Below are positions 1-6,399 of a stretch of 6,599 nucleotides of DNA, piece by piece. Source of the stretch: Candidatus Sivonenia alaskensis PMM_0068 (GTDB lineage: Bacteria > Cyanobacteriota > Cyanobacteriia > Gloeobacterales > PMM-0068); assembly GCA_949127685.1 (NCBI GenBank), contig CASBPW010000305.1, forward strand, positions 1 to 6,599, written 5' to 3'. The position numbers and the translations under genes are program-made. Positions within the stretch are counted from its first letter, which is position 1. The number at the start of each line of letters is the position of its first letter. Under the pieces are notes generated by a model. That model did not search any database and was not told the origin of the DNA. It worked only from the letters and a program-made list of their open reading frames with translations.

Positions 1-10
1 CTACGCTTAC

Positions 11-90
11 AGCTTGCTGGGTGCCAGCTTCTCGGCTGCGCCTGCCGGACACGCTTAGCCTCTGCCGAACACGGAGCTTGCCCCGAGGGC
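11..90. repeat. GC-rich cluster of small palindromes and imperfect direct repeats
   Basis: Three short hairpins follow one another: GCTGG-GTG-CCAGC (16-28), CGGC-7 nt-GCCG (33-47) and GCCC-CGA-GGGC (80-90). Two imperfect direct copies also lie here: TGCCGGACACGCTTAGCC (43-60) and TGCCGAACACGGAGCTTGCC (63-82). The block is much richer in G+C than the AT-rich DNA that starts near 95, and two + frames stay open across it only because it lacks AT-rich stop codons. This is the usual look of short dispersed repeats between cyanobacterial genes. That identity is inference, since copies elsewhere in the genome cannot be seen. Confidence 0.5.
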
Positions 91-173
91 CATACCTTTG
101 ATTTTTTCTTGAACCCAATCCAATTGATTACGCGCACTATATAGAATCACAAGTCAACACCGAGAAGATCACT

Positions 174-629
174 ATGGAACTGGAAGATGCGCGCAATAAA
201 TCAGAAAAAGCGCTCAAAGCAATAGAGCAAGAACGCCTCGAGGAAACGATGATTATTAGAGGAATGGAAGATGAGATCACTGACTCGCAAGCTTCAGTCA
301 ATAGATCATGGTTTTCTCCCGTAAAACAGTTTTTGAAGAAATTATTTTTCTGGGTAATGCAAGGTATTAAATATCATTTAGGCATCCAACCAAACCAGCT
401 TCGATACATAGATACAAATGACTTAGTCGCTTCAATGGCAACAGATGATCCGCAGACTATTTTTCGACTTCTCAAGCGGGCTGATGCTGAAAATTATCTT
501 AGGCCACAAAAAAGAGGGGTAGGTTATATCGTTTACAAGGCCCTGAAACTTAATTACAAAAAATTTAAAAATACGCTTAAATTTGTTTTACGATTCTTCC
601 GTGCAGTAAAAAAGAGACTACCCATATGA
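174..629 (+). CDS. Unrecognised coiled-coil/basic protein, probably the 3' remnant of a larger gene
   Basis: I do not recognise this 151-residue product. Residues 1-35 are rich in E, K, A and R and look like a coiled coil. Residues 47-70 hold an aromatic, partly hydrophobic stretch (WFSPVKQFLKKLFFWVMQ). Residues 120-151 are strongly basic with K/R-F spacing, suggesting an amphipathic, membrane-facing tail. There is no signal peptide and no catalytic motif. The frame stays open upstream of the ATG to a TGA at 99-101, and that stretch also reads like protein, so the gene may be the tail of a longer one (for instance a methyltransferase or glycosyltransferase with a coiled-coil end) cut off near the repeat at 11-90. 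The ATG at 174 lacks a Shine-Dalgarno sequence. An in-frame ATG at 249 has GAGG five bases upstream and could be the working start. Its stop overlaps the next gene's start (ATGA, 626-629), which suggests coupled translation with the glycosyltransferase. Confidence 0.55.
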   Translation: MELEDARNKSEKALKAIEQERLEETMIIRGMEDEITDSQASVNRSWFSPVKQFLKKLFFWVMQGIKYHLGIQPNQLRYIDTNDLVASMATDDPQTIFRLLKRADAENYLRPQKRGVGYIVYKALKLNYKKFKNTLKFVLRFFRAVKKRLPI

Positions 630-3034
630 TGCGACCTGTATTCATGATCGATGTGCAAGTCTTTCAGACGGATACTTGGAACAGGGGCATGGGTAAATAT
701 ACGCTTTCTCTCTTGAGAGAAGCAACAAAGCAGTATGGGTTGGGTAAAGAATATGATTTCGTTCTAGTAACTAGTTCACATCTCCCAGATGAAAGTGAGC
801 GTATCAAAACTGTAAAGGCACTTTTTGAAAGCGCAGAGGTGTGCAGTCTTCCATTGCTAAGGCCTGCAGAGCAGACGGCACAAGAAGCATTAAAGATAAA
901 TGCTGATTTGGTGGATGAATATATTGATAAAAATTATTCCAATCGTGAGATTTGGTATTTTATACCAACCCCACTTGACACATCAATATACTGTAGCTTC
1001 CCTCGTTCTGCAACACGCAAGATGATGCTTTTCTATGATCTTATTCCGCTACTTTTTTCTAGCTTATATCTAACAGATGAAGGAACCCAGTTAACATATT
1101 TTTCTAGGTATCGTTCGGTTTTTGAGGCAGATTTACTATTTACAATTTCGAGAACAACACTGAATGATATTGAGCAGTATTTGTGCATAGATACTGACCG
1201 TCTATGCAATATTGATGGGGCACCAATCCCCCGCTCTGTCGATGGTGAAAAGGAACCTGATATAGTTGAATTGGATAAATTTCCATTTATTTTGATGCCG
1301 AGCGGCAATGACATGCGGAAAAACAATTTTCGCGCCGTTGAAGCATTTGAGTCCTTTAATGCACTTCATCAAAACAAGTATAAGTTAATAATTACTTCAC
1401 GCTTTGATCGTGCTACTCAAAACCAGCTTAAAAAGATATCATCCAACATAATTTTCTCAGGAAATATTAGCGATCAAGAATTATATTGGTTGTATCATAA
1501 GGCTGAGCTTGTGCTTTTCGTCCCAGAGTATGAAGGTCTTGGGCTACCTGTACTTGAGGCGGTCGAGCAGTCAAAGCCTCTCGTATGTTCTAGTATTGCA
1601 GTTTTTAAAGAAATTAGTGATGATGCATTCTTTTACGCCGACCCGTATGATGTTAATTCAATATCCAATGCGCTGAATGATGCTCTAGATCAAAATAGAG
1701 TATCTCAAAAGAAAATGGACTATAGCCGTATTCTCAATAAATATAGCTGGAGTGAAAGTTCGCGCCGATTTGTAGAAAGACTGAACGAAAAATATACTAA
1801 GGAAACTCAAAAATCAGATTTATTAAAAATTGCGGTTCTTGGGCCAGATCCCACAGGTCTTTCGACGATAGGAAAAGTTATGCAAGAGCAGCATGCTGCC
1901 CTTTCAAAATTAGCAGACATTACCTATTACTTTGAGCAAAGTCCAACAGCATTGCACAAGAAAGTCGCTTATTTACCATATATAGCCAAAACATTTTCAA
2001 TAGAAGATTTCAATATTGATGTCTACAAAACGTACGATGCGGTAGTTTACCATATTGGTAATAGTGACTACCATATATACATCATTAACCACGCACGTAA
2101 CTTGCCAGGTATTGCAATTATACATGATGCTGATATGCATGGCATTATGATGTACTTATACACTCGAGGTATGATATCTAAAGCTCGCTATAATACTGAA
2201 AAACGCCTGCATGAGCTAATGCAAAACAGCCCAAAACTAAAGTTTGTGACGAGCTTAGCTAATAGTCAAATTGGTATTGTAATTCATTCTGAATATGCCC
2301 TTCAAGCGACAAAAAATAGTCTCTTGTCTGAGAATATTCGCGTGCGAAAACTAAATCTTCCAACACCTATTCTCAGCCAACGACCTGCATCTTCAAAGAT
2401 GGAACAAAGGCGGCGTATTGGCATAGCTGGCATTTTAGCTGATGTAAAGGGTATTGGCGTACTGGCAAATATACTCAATTCTGCTACCTTTGATGATTGC
2501 TTATTTCATGTGTTTGGCTACGATTTTATTGCTGCAAAGAGTAAACTTTCCTCTATTCGAAATCATGATAATGTTATTGTAGAGGTTAATTTAAGTGACC
2601 TTGCATTTCAACAGAGATTGAGTGAACTCGATATCTTGCTCAACTACCGACCTAGATATAATGGGGAAACATCCATTGCTACCCTTGAGGCATTACGTTA
2701 TGGGGTTGTACCGATAGTACGTGACATAGGCTGGTTTGCTGAGCTTCCTGATACTGTTGCAATCAAAGTCATGAGTCCTGAAGATGTTCCGAAAGCGCTA
2801 CGCTATCTTATGGATCAGCCACAAAAGCTTAGAGATATGAGTACGGCTGCTATAGAATTTATGACCAGCGAACATTCGCTAATAGCTTATTGTAATGGGT
2901 TGATTGAGTTTGTAAAAGAATCGCTCAAAGGTGATACTCCTGCCATCAATGTGATGCGCTCTATTAAGCAAACAGAAAGAACATTGATTACTGTTAACAC
3001 GCTTACGAACCCGTACAATGCCAATTCTCAATGA
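626..3034 (+). CDS. Tandem-domain GT4-type glycosyltransferase
   Basis: This 802-residue protein has two GT-B glycosyltransferase units in one chain. The first (about 1-390) opens with an IDVQVFQT...RGMGKYT segment like that of GT4 polysaccharide (for example mannosyl) transferases. It has the basic RKNN loop (231-234) and an intact EX7E motif, E303 and E311 within PEYEGLGLPVLEAV, which in the family binds the nucleotide-sugar donor. The second (about 400-770) starts at KIAVLGPDPTGLSTIG and has a DVKGIG loop (606-611) and a variant motif, YNGETSIATLEAL (678-690), where the acidic pair is E681/E688. There is no signal peptide or membrane span, so it is probably cytoplasmic or peripheral and builds an O-antigen, capsule or exopolysaccharide unit by adding two sugars or alternating linkages. 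Donor and acceptor are unknown. It overlaps the upstream frame by 4 bp and ends in a strong terminator. An alternative ATG lies at 629. The AT-rich composition suggests acquired DNA. Confidence 0.88.
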   Translation: MMRPVFMIDVQVFQTDTWNRGMGKYTLSLLREATKQYGLGKEYDFVLVTSSHLPDESERIKTVKALFESAEVCSLPLLRPAEQTAQEALKINADLVDEYIDKNYSNREIWYFIPTPLDTSIYCSFPRSATRKMMLFYDLIPLLFSSLYLTDEGTQLTYFSRYRSVFEADLLFTISRTTLNDIEQYLCIDTDRLCNIDGAPIPRSVDGEKEPDIVELDKFPFILMPSGNDMRKNNFRAVEAFESFNALHQNKYKLIITSRFDRATQNQLKKISSNIIFSGNISDQELYWLYHKAELVLFVPEYEGLGLPVLEAVEQSKPLVCSSIAVFKEISDDAFFYADPYDVNSISNALNDALDQNRVSQKKMDYSRILNKYSWSESSRRFVERLNEKYTKETQKSDLLKIAVLGPDPTGLSTIGKVMQEQHAALSKLADITYYFEQSPTALHKKVAYLPYIAKTFSIEDFNIDVYKTYDAVVYHIGNSDYHIYIINHARNLPGIAIIHDADMHGIMMYLYTRGMISKARYNTEKRLHELMQNSPKLKFVTSLANSQIGIVIHSEYALQATKNSLLSENIRVRKLNLPTPILSQRPASSKMEQRRRIGIAGILADVKGIGVLANILNSATFDDCLFHVFGYDFIAAKSKLSSIRNHDNVIVEVNLSDLAFQQRLSELDILLNYRPRYNGETSIATLEALRYGVVPIVRDIGWFAELPDTVAIKVMSPEDVPKALRYLMDQPQKLRDMSTAAIEFMTSEHSLIAYCNGLIEFVKESLKGDTPAINVMRSIKQTERTLITVNTLTNPYNANSQ

Positions 3035-3048
3035 GCATGGACTAAATT

Positions 3049-3094
3049 GAGGAGAGGACGAAGCCTGACGTCCTCCTCATTCTTCTTCTTTTCT
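3049..3094 (+). terminator. Rho-independent terminator of the glycosyltransferase unit
   Basis: GAGGAGAGGACG (3049-3060) pairs with CGTCCTCCTC (3069-3078) around the 8-nt loop AAGCCTGA, leaving a two-base bulge on the left arm. A T-rich run (TTCTTCTTCTTTTCT) follows directly. The hairpin starts 15 bases after the glycosyltransferase stop codon, so it ends that transcript and separates it from cpcS. Confidence 0.75.
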
Positions 3095-3349
3095 AGGCTC
3101 GTGGCCTTAACGGATAAGAATCAGCAGATTTGTCATGAAATCATTCTAAGTTTGTCGCCGTGCAAGCATGTTCGCGCTCCAGGCGCTGAGGGCTATATAT
3201 TGGGGATAAGTCAACATGCAAGAAGTTCTGAAGTTCTAAAGAGTAGGTTCCTCTCAGAGTCTCGTTCTGTAGCATGTGCATCTCAGGCAGGCAAGCTTTA
3301 GGGGCTTAGATGGCATGACAGCATATCAATGGTTAGGAGTCAGTAATCT
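3095..3349 (+). other. Intergenic leader of cpcS
   Basis: This 255-bp gap must hold the cpcS promoter, because the upstream unit ends in a terminator. I see no convincing -35/-10 pair. TATATT at 3196-3201 is the best -10 candidate but has no matching -35 at 17 bp. An exact tandem repeat GAAGTTCT-GAAGTTCT lies at 3222-3237. A good Shine-Dalgarno sequence, AGGAG (3335-3339), sits 10 bases before the cpcS ATG. The open frame that crosses this stretch starts with TTG inside the terminator and looks accidental. Confidence 0.45.
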
Positions 3350-3952
3350 ATGAATGTAGTGGATTTTTTTCAGCTGAGCGCCGGCAAGTGGCTCTCACAA
3401 AGGACTACGCACCACCTGGCCTTTAGACTCGCAGAAGCGGGTGAATCGGAAATTCAAATCGAAGCGCTGGCTATCGATCATCCTAAAGTGCTTGAGATCT
3501 GTGAACTGCATCAGGTCGATCCTAGTTTGGCCGTCGGTGGCTCTCATGTGCGTTGGCAAGCCTCCATGGGATGGGACAAGTCGGATGAAAACCACGAAGG
3601 CTCCACCGTGTTCGTACTGGTACCGGAGACTCCAGATGCCCGACAGGGGACGCTGCTGCGAGAGCGCGGCTACGCTGAAATTGTCCCTGTGGCGGGCCGC
3701 TACCACATGGATGATGAAGGTGGTTTAGTGCTAACTACCGAGTACGAGACCATGAGTTCGGTTGAACGATTTTGGTTTGTTAGTCCCAGCCTGCGTATGC
3801 GGACAAGTACGGTGAAACGGTTTGGGGGGTTTAGCACCGCAACCTTCTGCACCGAATTTCGGATGGCCGATACTGAGGAGACGGATGTCCCCCCTGACCA
3901 GGTTCAGGATGCTGGTGAGTCAACAAAATATTCTTCCTTTTTTGGTTGGTAA
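3350..3952 (+). CDS. cpcS: CpcS/CpeS-type phycobiliprotein bilin lyase
   Basis: Lyases of the CpcS/CpeS family hold phycocyanobilin or phycoerythrobilin in a lipocalin-like beta-barrel and attach it by a thioether bond to the Cys-84-type cysteine of phycobiliprotein subunits, in the cytoplasm during phycobilisome assembly. The 200-residue protein shows the family landmarks throughout: SQRTTHH (16-22), LEICELHQVDPSLAVGG (48-64), RERGYAE (104-110), VAGRYHMD (114-121), TTEYETMSS (129-137), ERFWF (139-143) and LRMRTS (148-153). Length is normal to slightly long. Residues after about 172 form an acidic, low-complexity tail ending in SSFFGW. The ATG at 3350 fits the family N-terminus (N-x-x-x-FFQLSAGKW) and has AGGAG 10 bases upstream. 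The subtype is uncertain: it may act alone, like Anabaena CpeS1, or need a CpcU partner, which is not in this window. No phycobiliprotein structural gene is nearby. Confidence 0.92.
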   Translation: MNVVDFFQLSAGKWLSQRTTHHLAFRLAEAGESEIQIEALAIDHPKVLEICELHQVDPSLAVGGSHVRWQASMGWDKSDENHEGSTVFVLVPETPDARQGTLLRERGYAEIVPVAGRYHMDDEGGLVLTTEYETMSSVERFWFVSPSLRMRTSTVKRFGGFSTATFCTEFRMADTEETDVPPDQVQDAGESTKYSSFFGW

Positions 3953-4076
3953 ATTAATGAATGCCTTGAGGTGCGGCACAACTTATTTCCTAAGAGATAA
4001 GGGAACTATCCATTTTCAATAGGCATCCCGGAGCGTTTATCCGGTAGAATTACACGGAAGCTAAACGGGAGCCGTC

Positions 4077-4319
4077 ATGGGCACTGATGCCATTTTTGAT
4101 AAAGTCCAGACCATAGTTGCAGAACAGCTCTCTGTCGAAAAAGAGCAAGTATCTTTGGAGTCCAACTTCGCGGACGACTTGGGTGCTGATTCCCTAGACC
4201 AGGTAGAACTGGTCATGGCTTTGGAAGAAGAGTTCGACATTGAAATCTCTGATGAAGATGCAGAAAAAATCACCACGGTGAAAGACGCTGTCTCTTACAT
4301 CACAAAAAAACCAACCTGA
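4077..4319 (+). CDS. acpP: Acyl carrier protein
   Basis: This small acidic four-helix protein carries growing acyl chains through type II fatty acid synthesis in the cytoplasm. At 80 residues it has the family's normal length. The phosphopantetheine attachment site is Ser39 in [18 protein letters not shown], the classic DSLD motif at the start of helix II. Helix III and the C-terminal [19 protein letters not shown] are also typical. The ATG is preceded by GGGAG (4067-4071) at five bases' spacing, a strong ribosome-binding site. A TAGAAT box at 4045-4050 could be its -10, with no good -35. In many cyanobacteria acpP is followed by fabF; here a terminator and then an opposing gene follow, so it is probably transcribed alone. 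A secondary-metabolism carrier protein is a less likely alternative, because the sequence matches the housekeeping form and there are no polyketide genes nearby. Confidence 0.95.
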   Translation: MGTDAIFDKVQTIVAEQLSVEKEQVSLESNFADDLGADSLDQVELVMALEEEFDIEISDEDAEKITTVKDAVSYITKKPT

Positions 4320-4346
4320 ATGTACGCGCCAAGAAAGCTATTTTCT

Positions 4347-4380
4347 AAAAGTTGAACATCAGCTTTTCTCTCTAGTTTCG
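4347..4380 (+). terminator. Hairpin terminator of acpP
   Basis: AAAAGTTGA (4347-4355) pairs with TCAGCTTTT (4359-4367) over nine positions, with one T-G wobble and the tight loop ACA. The right arm ends in TTTT and a T-rich tract follows. It starts 28 bases past the acpP stop. The A-rich left arm means it could also act on transcription coming from the right, including from the minus-strand gene ending at 4561. Confidence 0.55.
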
Positions 4381-4560
4381 TTTGTCTATCAGGGGTGGCC
4401 TTTTTGCCCTTGTCTACAAAGAAATTTTTACTGGAAAGTCCGTTTTGCTTATATTTTCTATAGATAAAGTTTTTTTGGTGAAAGGAGACCAGCGCTCAGA
4501 AGCACATCTCTCGAAAGCGAGTGGAGTTTCTCTATGGTCATTATTGAAAGTTAAACACAC

Positions 4561-4947
4561 TTAAATGTACCGTGCTACATACTCATACCCGAGCTTTAAC
4601 TGCAAGATCCTCAACCTAATCTGTTTCCAATCAATAGTCGCAACCCACAGCTTTTCCATATCAGAGTATTGCACTGTGTCATCAACTTCTACATCTTCAC
4701 TATAAAGTGTCAGCAGTTGGCCATTCTTCAACTCAATATGGTGACGACCCAAGTCTTGAATGGTACCCATACAGTTCAGCCGTAACCGCCCCTCAGTATC
4801 AGCATTATGAAAATCTGCAAAGACTCTGGGATGACTCATTGGAGTTACGCAGCGACGCAAAATAGAGGCTAACTCCTCTATCAAGGGGAGGTGCTCATCT
4901 GGGGTAAGATTCCGGACTTGTTGGTGGACTTCTTGATAGGAAGTCAT
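4561..4947 (-). CDS. Orphan antitoxin-like protein with an extra C-terminal domain
   Basis: The first ~32 residues (SYQEVHQQVRNLTPDEHL, then IEELASILRR) match the N-terminal helices of the small cyanobacterial antitoxins that usually precede PIN-domain (VapC-like) toxins. The remainder differs. Residues 53-107 (GRLRLNCMGTIQDLGRHHIEL, LYSEDVEVDD, WVATIDW) look like a compact beta-rich domain that I recall as conserved but uncharacterised in cyanobacteria. The last ~20 residues are basic and aromatic (RLRILQLKLGYEYVARYI). Length is 128 residues, with no signal peptide or membrane span. The ATG at 4947 has GAGGA just upstream on the minus strand. A partner toxin should follow the stop, below 4561, but only about 240 bp of non-coding DNA separates it from acpP. 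It is therefore an orphan antitoxin, a solo regulator, or a member of a family unrelated to toxin control. The function is unknown. Confidence 0.7.
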   Translation of the reverse strand: MTSYQEVHQQVRNLTPDEHLPLIEELASILRRCVTPMSHPRVFADFHNADTEGRLRLNCMGTIQDLGRHHIELKNGQLLTLYSEDVEVDDTVQYSDMEKLWVATIDWKQIRLRILQLKLGYEYVARYI

Positions 4948-5185
4948 AGTTCCTCACAGTTAACCTTTGCTAAAACTAATACAGAGATGGATTTAATTGA
5001 CCCCAGGCATTTGCGCAAGTGGCTTGCTCACTGCTGTTACTGTGCCTCATGAACCTGCAAACCGCTGTATCATGGAATGACCAATGCCTCCCAAGGTCAT
5101 CTCCTACAGCTATAAGGGGGTTAGGGGGTCAAGATTTTAGCCTTGTTTGTACACTAAAGAACGCACGATATTCCAAAGTTTGACC
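4948..5185. other. Divergent intergenic region
   Basis: This region lies between the divergent antitoxin-like gene and the Ap4A phosphorylase gene, so both promoters should be here. On the minus strand TATTAG (4981-4976) is a possible -10; on the + strand TATAAG (5111-5116) is another. Neither has a clear -35 at 16-18 bp. Other features are the 8-bp palindrome TTGCGCAA (5011-5018) and a doubled G5 tract, GGGGGTTAGGGGG (5116-5128), a motif often seen between cyanobacterial genes. I see no RNA gene. Short open frames cross it on both strands but none resembles a known protein. Confidence 0.4.
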
Positions 5186-6094
5186 ATGACTACTGAAGAG
5201 AAGAGGCTTTTACTACAACCAGGCAGCTTGTGGGCAAGCGTTATAGAACAAACCAACTATGCCCTCGAATCTGGAGCCCTCCTCTCGTTGCCGACGGAGT
5301 ATACGTTTGTGGAGCAGGGGGGTGTCCGTTTTCTGGTGCGCCTCTTAGCCAATCTCAACCGCAAACATGAAGCAAAAAAAGCGACTAAGGCCCTGGGAAA
5401 AGTATTCAATCCCTTTCTTCCCTACGAAGAGGACCTATTTGTTGCAGACATTTCCCAGACCCATGTCTGTCTTTTGAACAAATATAATGTGGTCAACTAC
5501 CATCTGCTCCTCATCACACGGGATTTCGAGGAACAGGAAACCTTGCTTACCCTGCAAGATTTTGAGGCCCTATGGGCGTGCATGGCTGAATTTGAAGGTT
5601 TGGCCTTCTATAACGCAGGGAAAACGGCTGGGGCGAGTCAGCGACACAAGCATGTGCAACTTGTCCCGCTACCCCTCACTCCGGAAGGTCCCCCCATCCC
5701 CATAGAGCCCTTGCTCACCAGCGCAACCTTTCAAGGGTCTATCGGGAAAATAGCTGGACTTCCGTTTGTCCATGGTTTTGCAGCGTTAGACGCCTCTCTC
5801 GCAGAATCCCCCTTGCAAGCGGCTGAAGCGTCCCTTGCTCACTATCACGCCTTGCTTCAGGCCGTGGGTTTGAGCAACCCTATGCCAGAGAACAGGCAGT
5901 CCGGAGCCTACAATCTTCTGGCGACGCGGCGATGGATGTTGCTGGTCCCCCGGTCACAGGAAGATTTCGAGTCCATTTCTGTGAACTCCTTAGGCTTTGC
6001 CGGAGCCCTCCTCGTCCGCAATGAACAGCAACTGGAACGGCTGAAAATCTACGGTCCCCTGAATGTGCTGAAGAGCGTTGCTTTGCCTATATAG
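5186..6094 (+). CDS. ATP adenylyltransferase / Ap4A phosphorylase (Apa1/2 type)
   Basis: Enzymes of this family split diadenosine tetraphosphate with phosphate into ATP and ADP, and can run in reverse or act on adenosine 5'-phosphosulfate; they keep alarmone-like ApnA levels low in the cytoplasm. The HIT-superfamily catalytic motif is H154-K-H156-V-Q158 within AGASQRHKHVQLVPLPL, where the first histidine of the H-x-H core is the usual nucleophile in this group. NVVNYHLLLIT (101-111) and YNLLATRRWMLLVP (242-255) are the flanking conserved strands, and SLGFAGALLVRN closes the fold. The 302-residue length fits the family. I start at ATG 5186 (MTTEEKRLLL); an in-frame TTG at 5147 would add 13 residues that look untypical. 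No clear Shine-Dalgarno sequence is present. The product ends SVALPI, and its last codon and TAG stop lie inside the left terminal repeat of the MITE-like element at 6087, so the C-terminus has probably been altered by one to a few residues. Confidence 0.88.
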   Translation: MTTEEKRLLLQPGSLWASVIEQTNYALESGALLSLPTEYTFVEQGGVRFLVRLLANLNRKHEAKKATKALGKVFNPFLPYEEDLFVADISQTHVCLLNKYNVVNYHLLLITRDFEEQETLLTLQDFEALWACMAEFEGLAFYNAGKTAGASQRHKHVQLVPLPLTPEGPPIPIEPLLTSATFQGSIGKIAGLPFVHGFAALDASLAESPLQAAEASLAHYHALLQAVGLSNPMPENRQSGAYNLLATRRWMLLVPRSQEDFESISVNSLGFAGALLVRNEQQLERLKIYGPLNVLKSVALPI

Positions 6095-6186
6095 CGGTTC
6101 CTGATTGGGTGAGATAGAAATGTGTACTGAAAGCCTTATCTAGCGATGATCTGATGTGCCTCACTCGTCTAGGAACCGCTATATAG
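6087..6186. mobile_element. 100-bp MITE-like element with 16-bp perfect terminal inverted repeats
   Basis: CTATATAGCGGTTCCT (6087-6102) is the exact reverse complement of AGGAACCGCTATATAG (6171-6186). Inside the ends, similarity continues imperfectly: GGGTGAG near 6107-6113 faces CTCACTC near 6160-6166, giving ends of about 28 bp. The 68 bp between the perfect repeats encode nothing. Size, symmetry and lack of a gene fit a miniature inverted-repeat element. The TATA at both outer edges fits a TA target duplication as made by IS630/Tc1-mariner transposases, an inference without a visible partner transposase. On transcription the ends could fold into a long hairpin just behind the Ap4A phosphorylase stop codon. 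Confidence 0.75.
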
Positions 6187-6208
6187 CCCTTCTTGATGGA
6201 CAGGGGAG

Positions 6209-6232
6209 ATCTCAAGAGCCTTAAGATTTTTT
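6209..6232 (+). terminator. Hairpin with T-run, probable native terminator of the Ap4A phosphorylase gene
   Basis: ATCTCAAG (6209-6216) pairs with CTTAAGAT (6220-6227) around the loop AGC, with one C-A mismatch, and five further Ts follow the stem's final T, giving a run of six (6227-6232). Without the MITE-like element this hairpin would begin about 15-20 bases after the gene end, the normal spacing. That supports the idea that the element landed between the coding region and its own terminator. Confidence 0.5.
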
Positions 6233-6319
6233 CGCTGCTCGGAATAGCGCGATCGCCTGTAGCAGTAAAGCGGCCCACAGGATTATGGATCTGCGGCATT
6301 TTAGAGGGGTAATAACCAT
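6221..6319 (-). CDS. Possible 32-residue single-pass membrane protein
   Basis: This minus-strand frame begins with ATG at 6319 and ends with TAA at 6223-6221. It encodes a short basic N-terminus (MVITPLKCRR), one hydrophobic helix of about 16 residues (SIILWAALLLQAIALF) and a basic C-terminus (RAAKKS). Size and topology resemble the tiny subunits of cyanobacterial photosynthetic and respiratory complexes, but I recognise no specific family. The HIP1 octamer GCGATCGC falls inside the frame. Against it: no Shine-Dalgarno sequence, no clear promoter, and its 3' end overlaps the + strand terminator at 6209-6232. The same frame is open 14 codons further upstream with leucine-rich content. It may be a true small protein or an accident. 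Confidence 0.25.
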   Translation of the reverse strand: MVITPLKCRRSIILWAALLLQAIALFRAAKKS

Positions 6320-6399
6320 AGATCTAACGGTTGGTTTCAAAAGCAGGGTCAACAGCAACCCTCAATAAACCCCGTTCTCCACTTCTGGTCCTGAGGATG

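Noticed and set aside
3047..3301. 84-residue + strand open frame between the glycosyltransferase and cpcS
   Set aside because: It starts with TTG inside the terminator hairpin, encodes the T-run as SSFFFF, and has no ribosome-binding site or recognisable domain.
3962..4005. Small hairpins (TGCC/GGCA, CTTAT/ATAAG) after cpcS as a terminator
   Set aside because: Stems of four to five pairs without a T-run are too weak to call.
3395..4022. Other open frames overlapping cpcS on both strands
   Set aside because: They are shadows of the cpcS frame, which matches its family along its whole length.
4382..4564. 60-residue + strand open frame after acpP
   Set aside because: It has a TTG start, no ribosome-binding site, odd AT-driven composition, and overlaps the end of the opposing gene. 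The 4381-4560 stretch otherwise holds nothing I can identify.
5049..5183. Short + strand ATG frame (MNLQTAVSWN...) in the divergent intergenic region, and a stop-free minus-strand frame there
   Set aside because: No ribosome-binding site, no familiar motif, and both are short enough to occur by chance.
6087..6299. 70-residue minus-strand open frame across the MITE
   Set aside because: Its C-terminal half is the inverted-repeat element and its end is the terminal repeat; at most its first part belongs to a decayed frame, noted in the findings.
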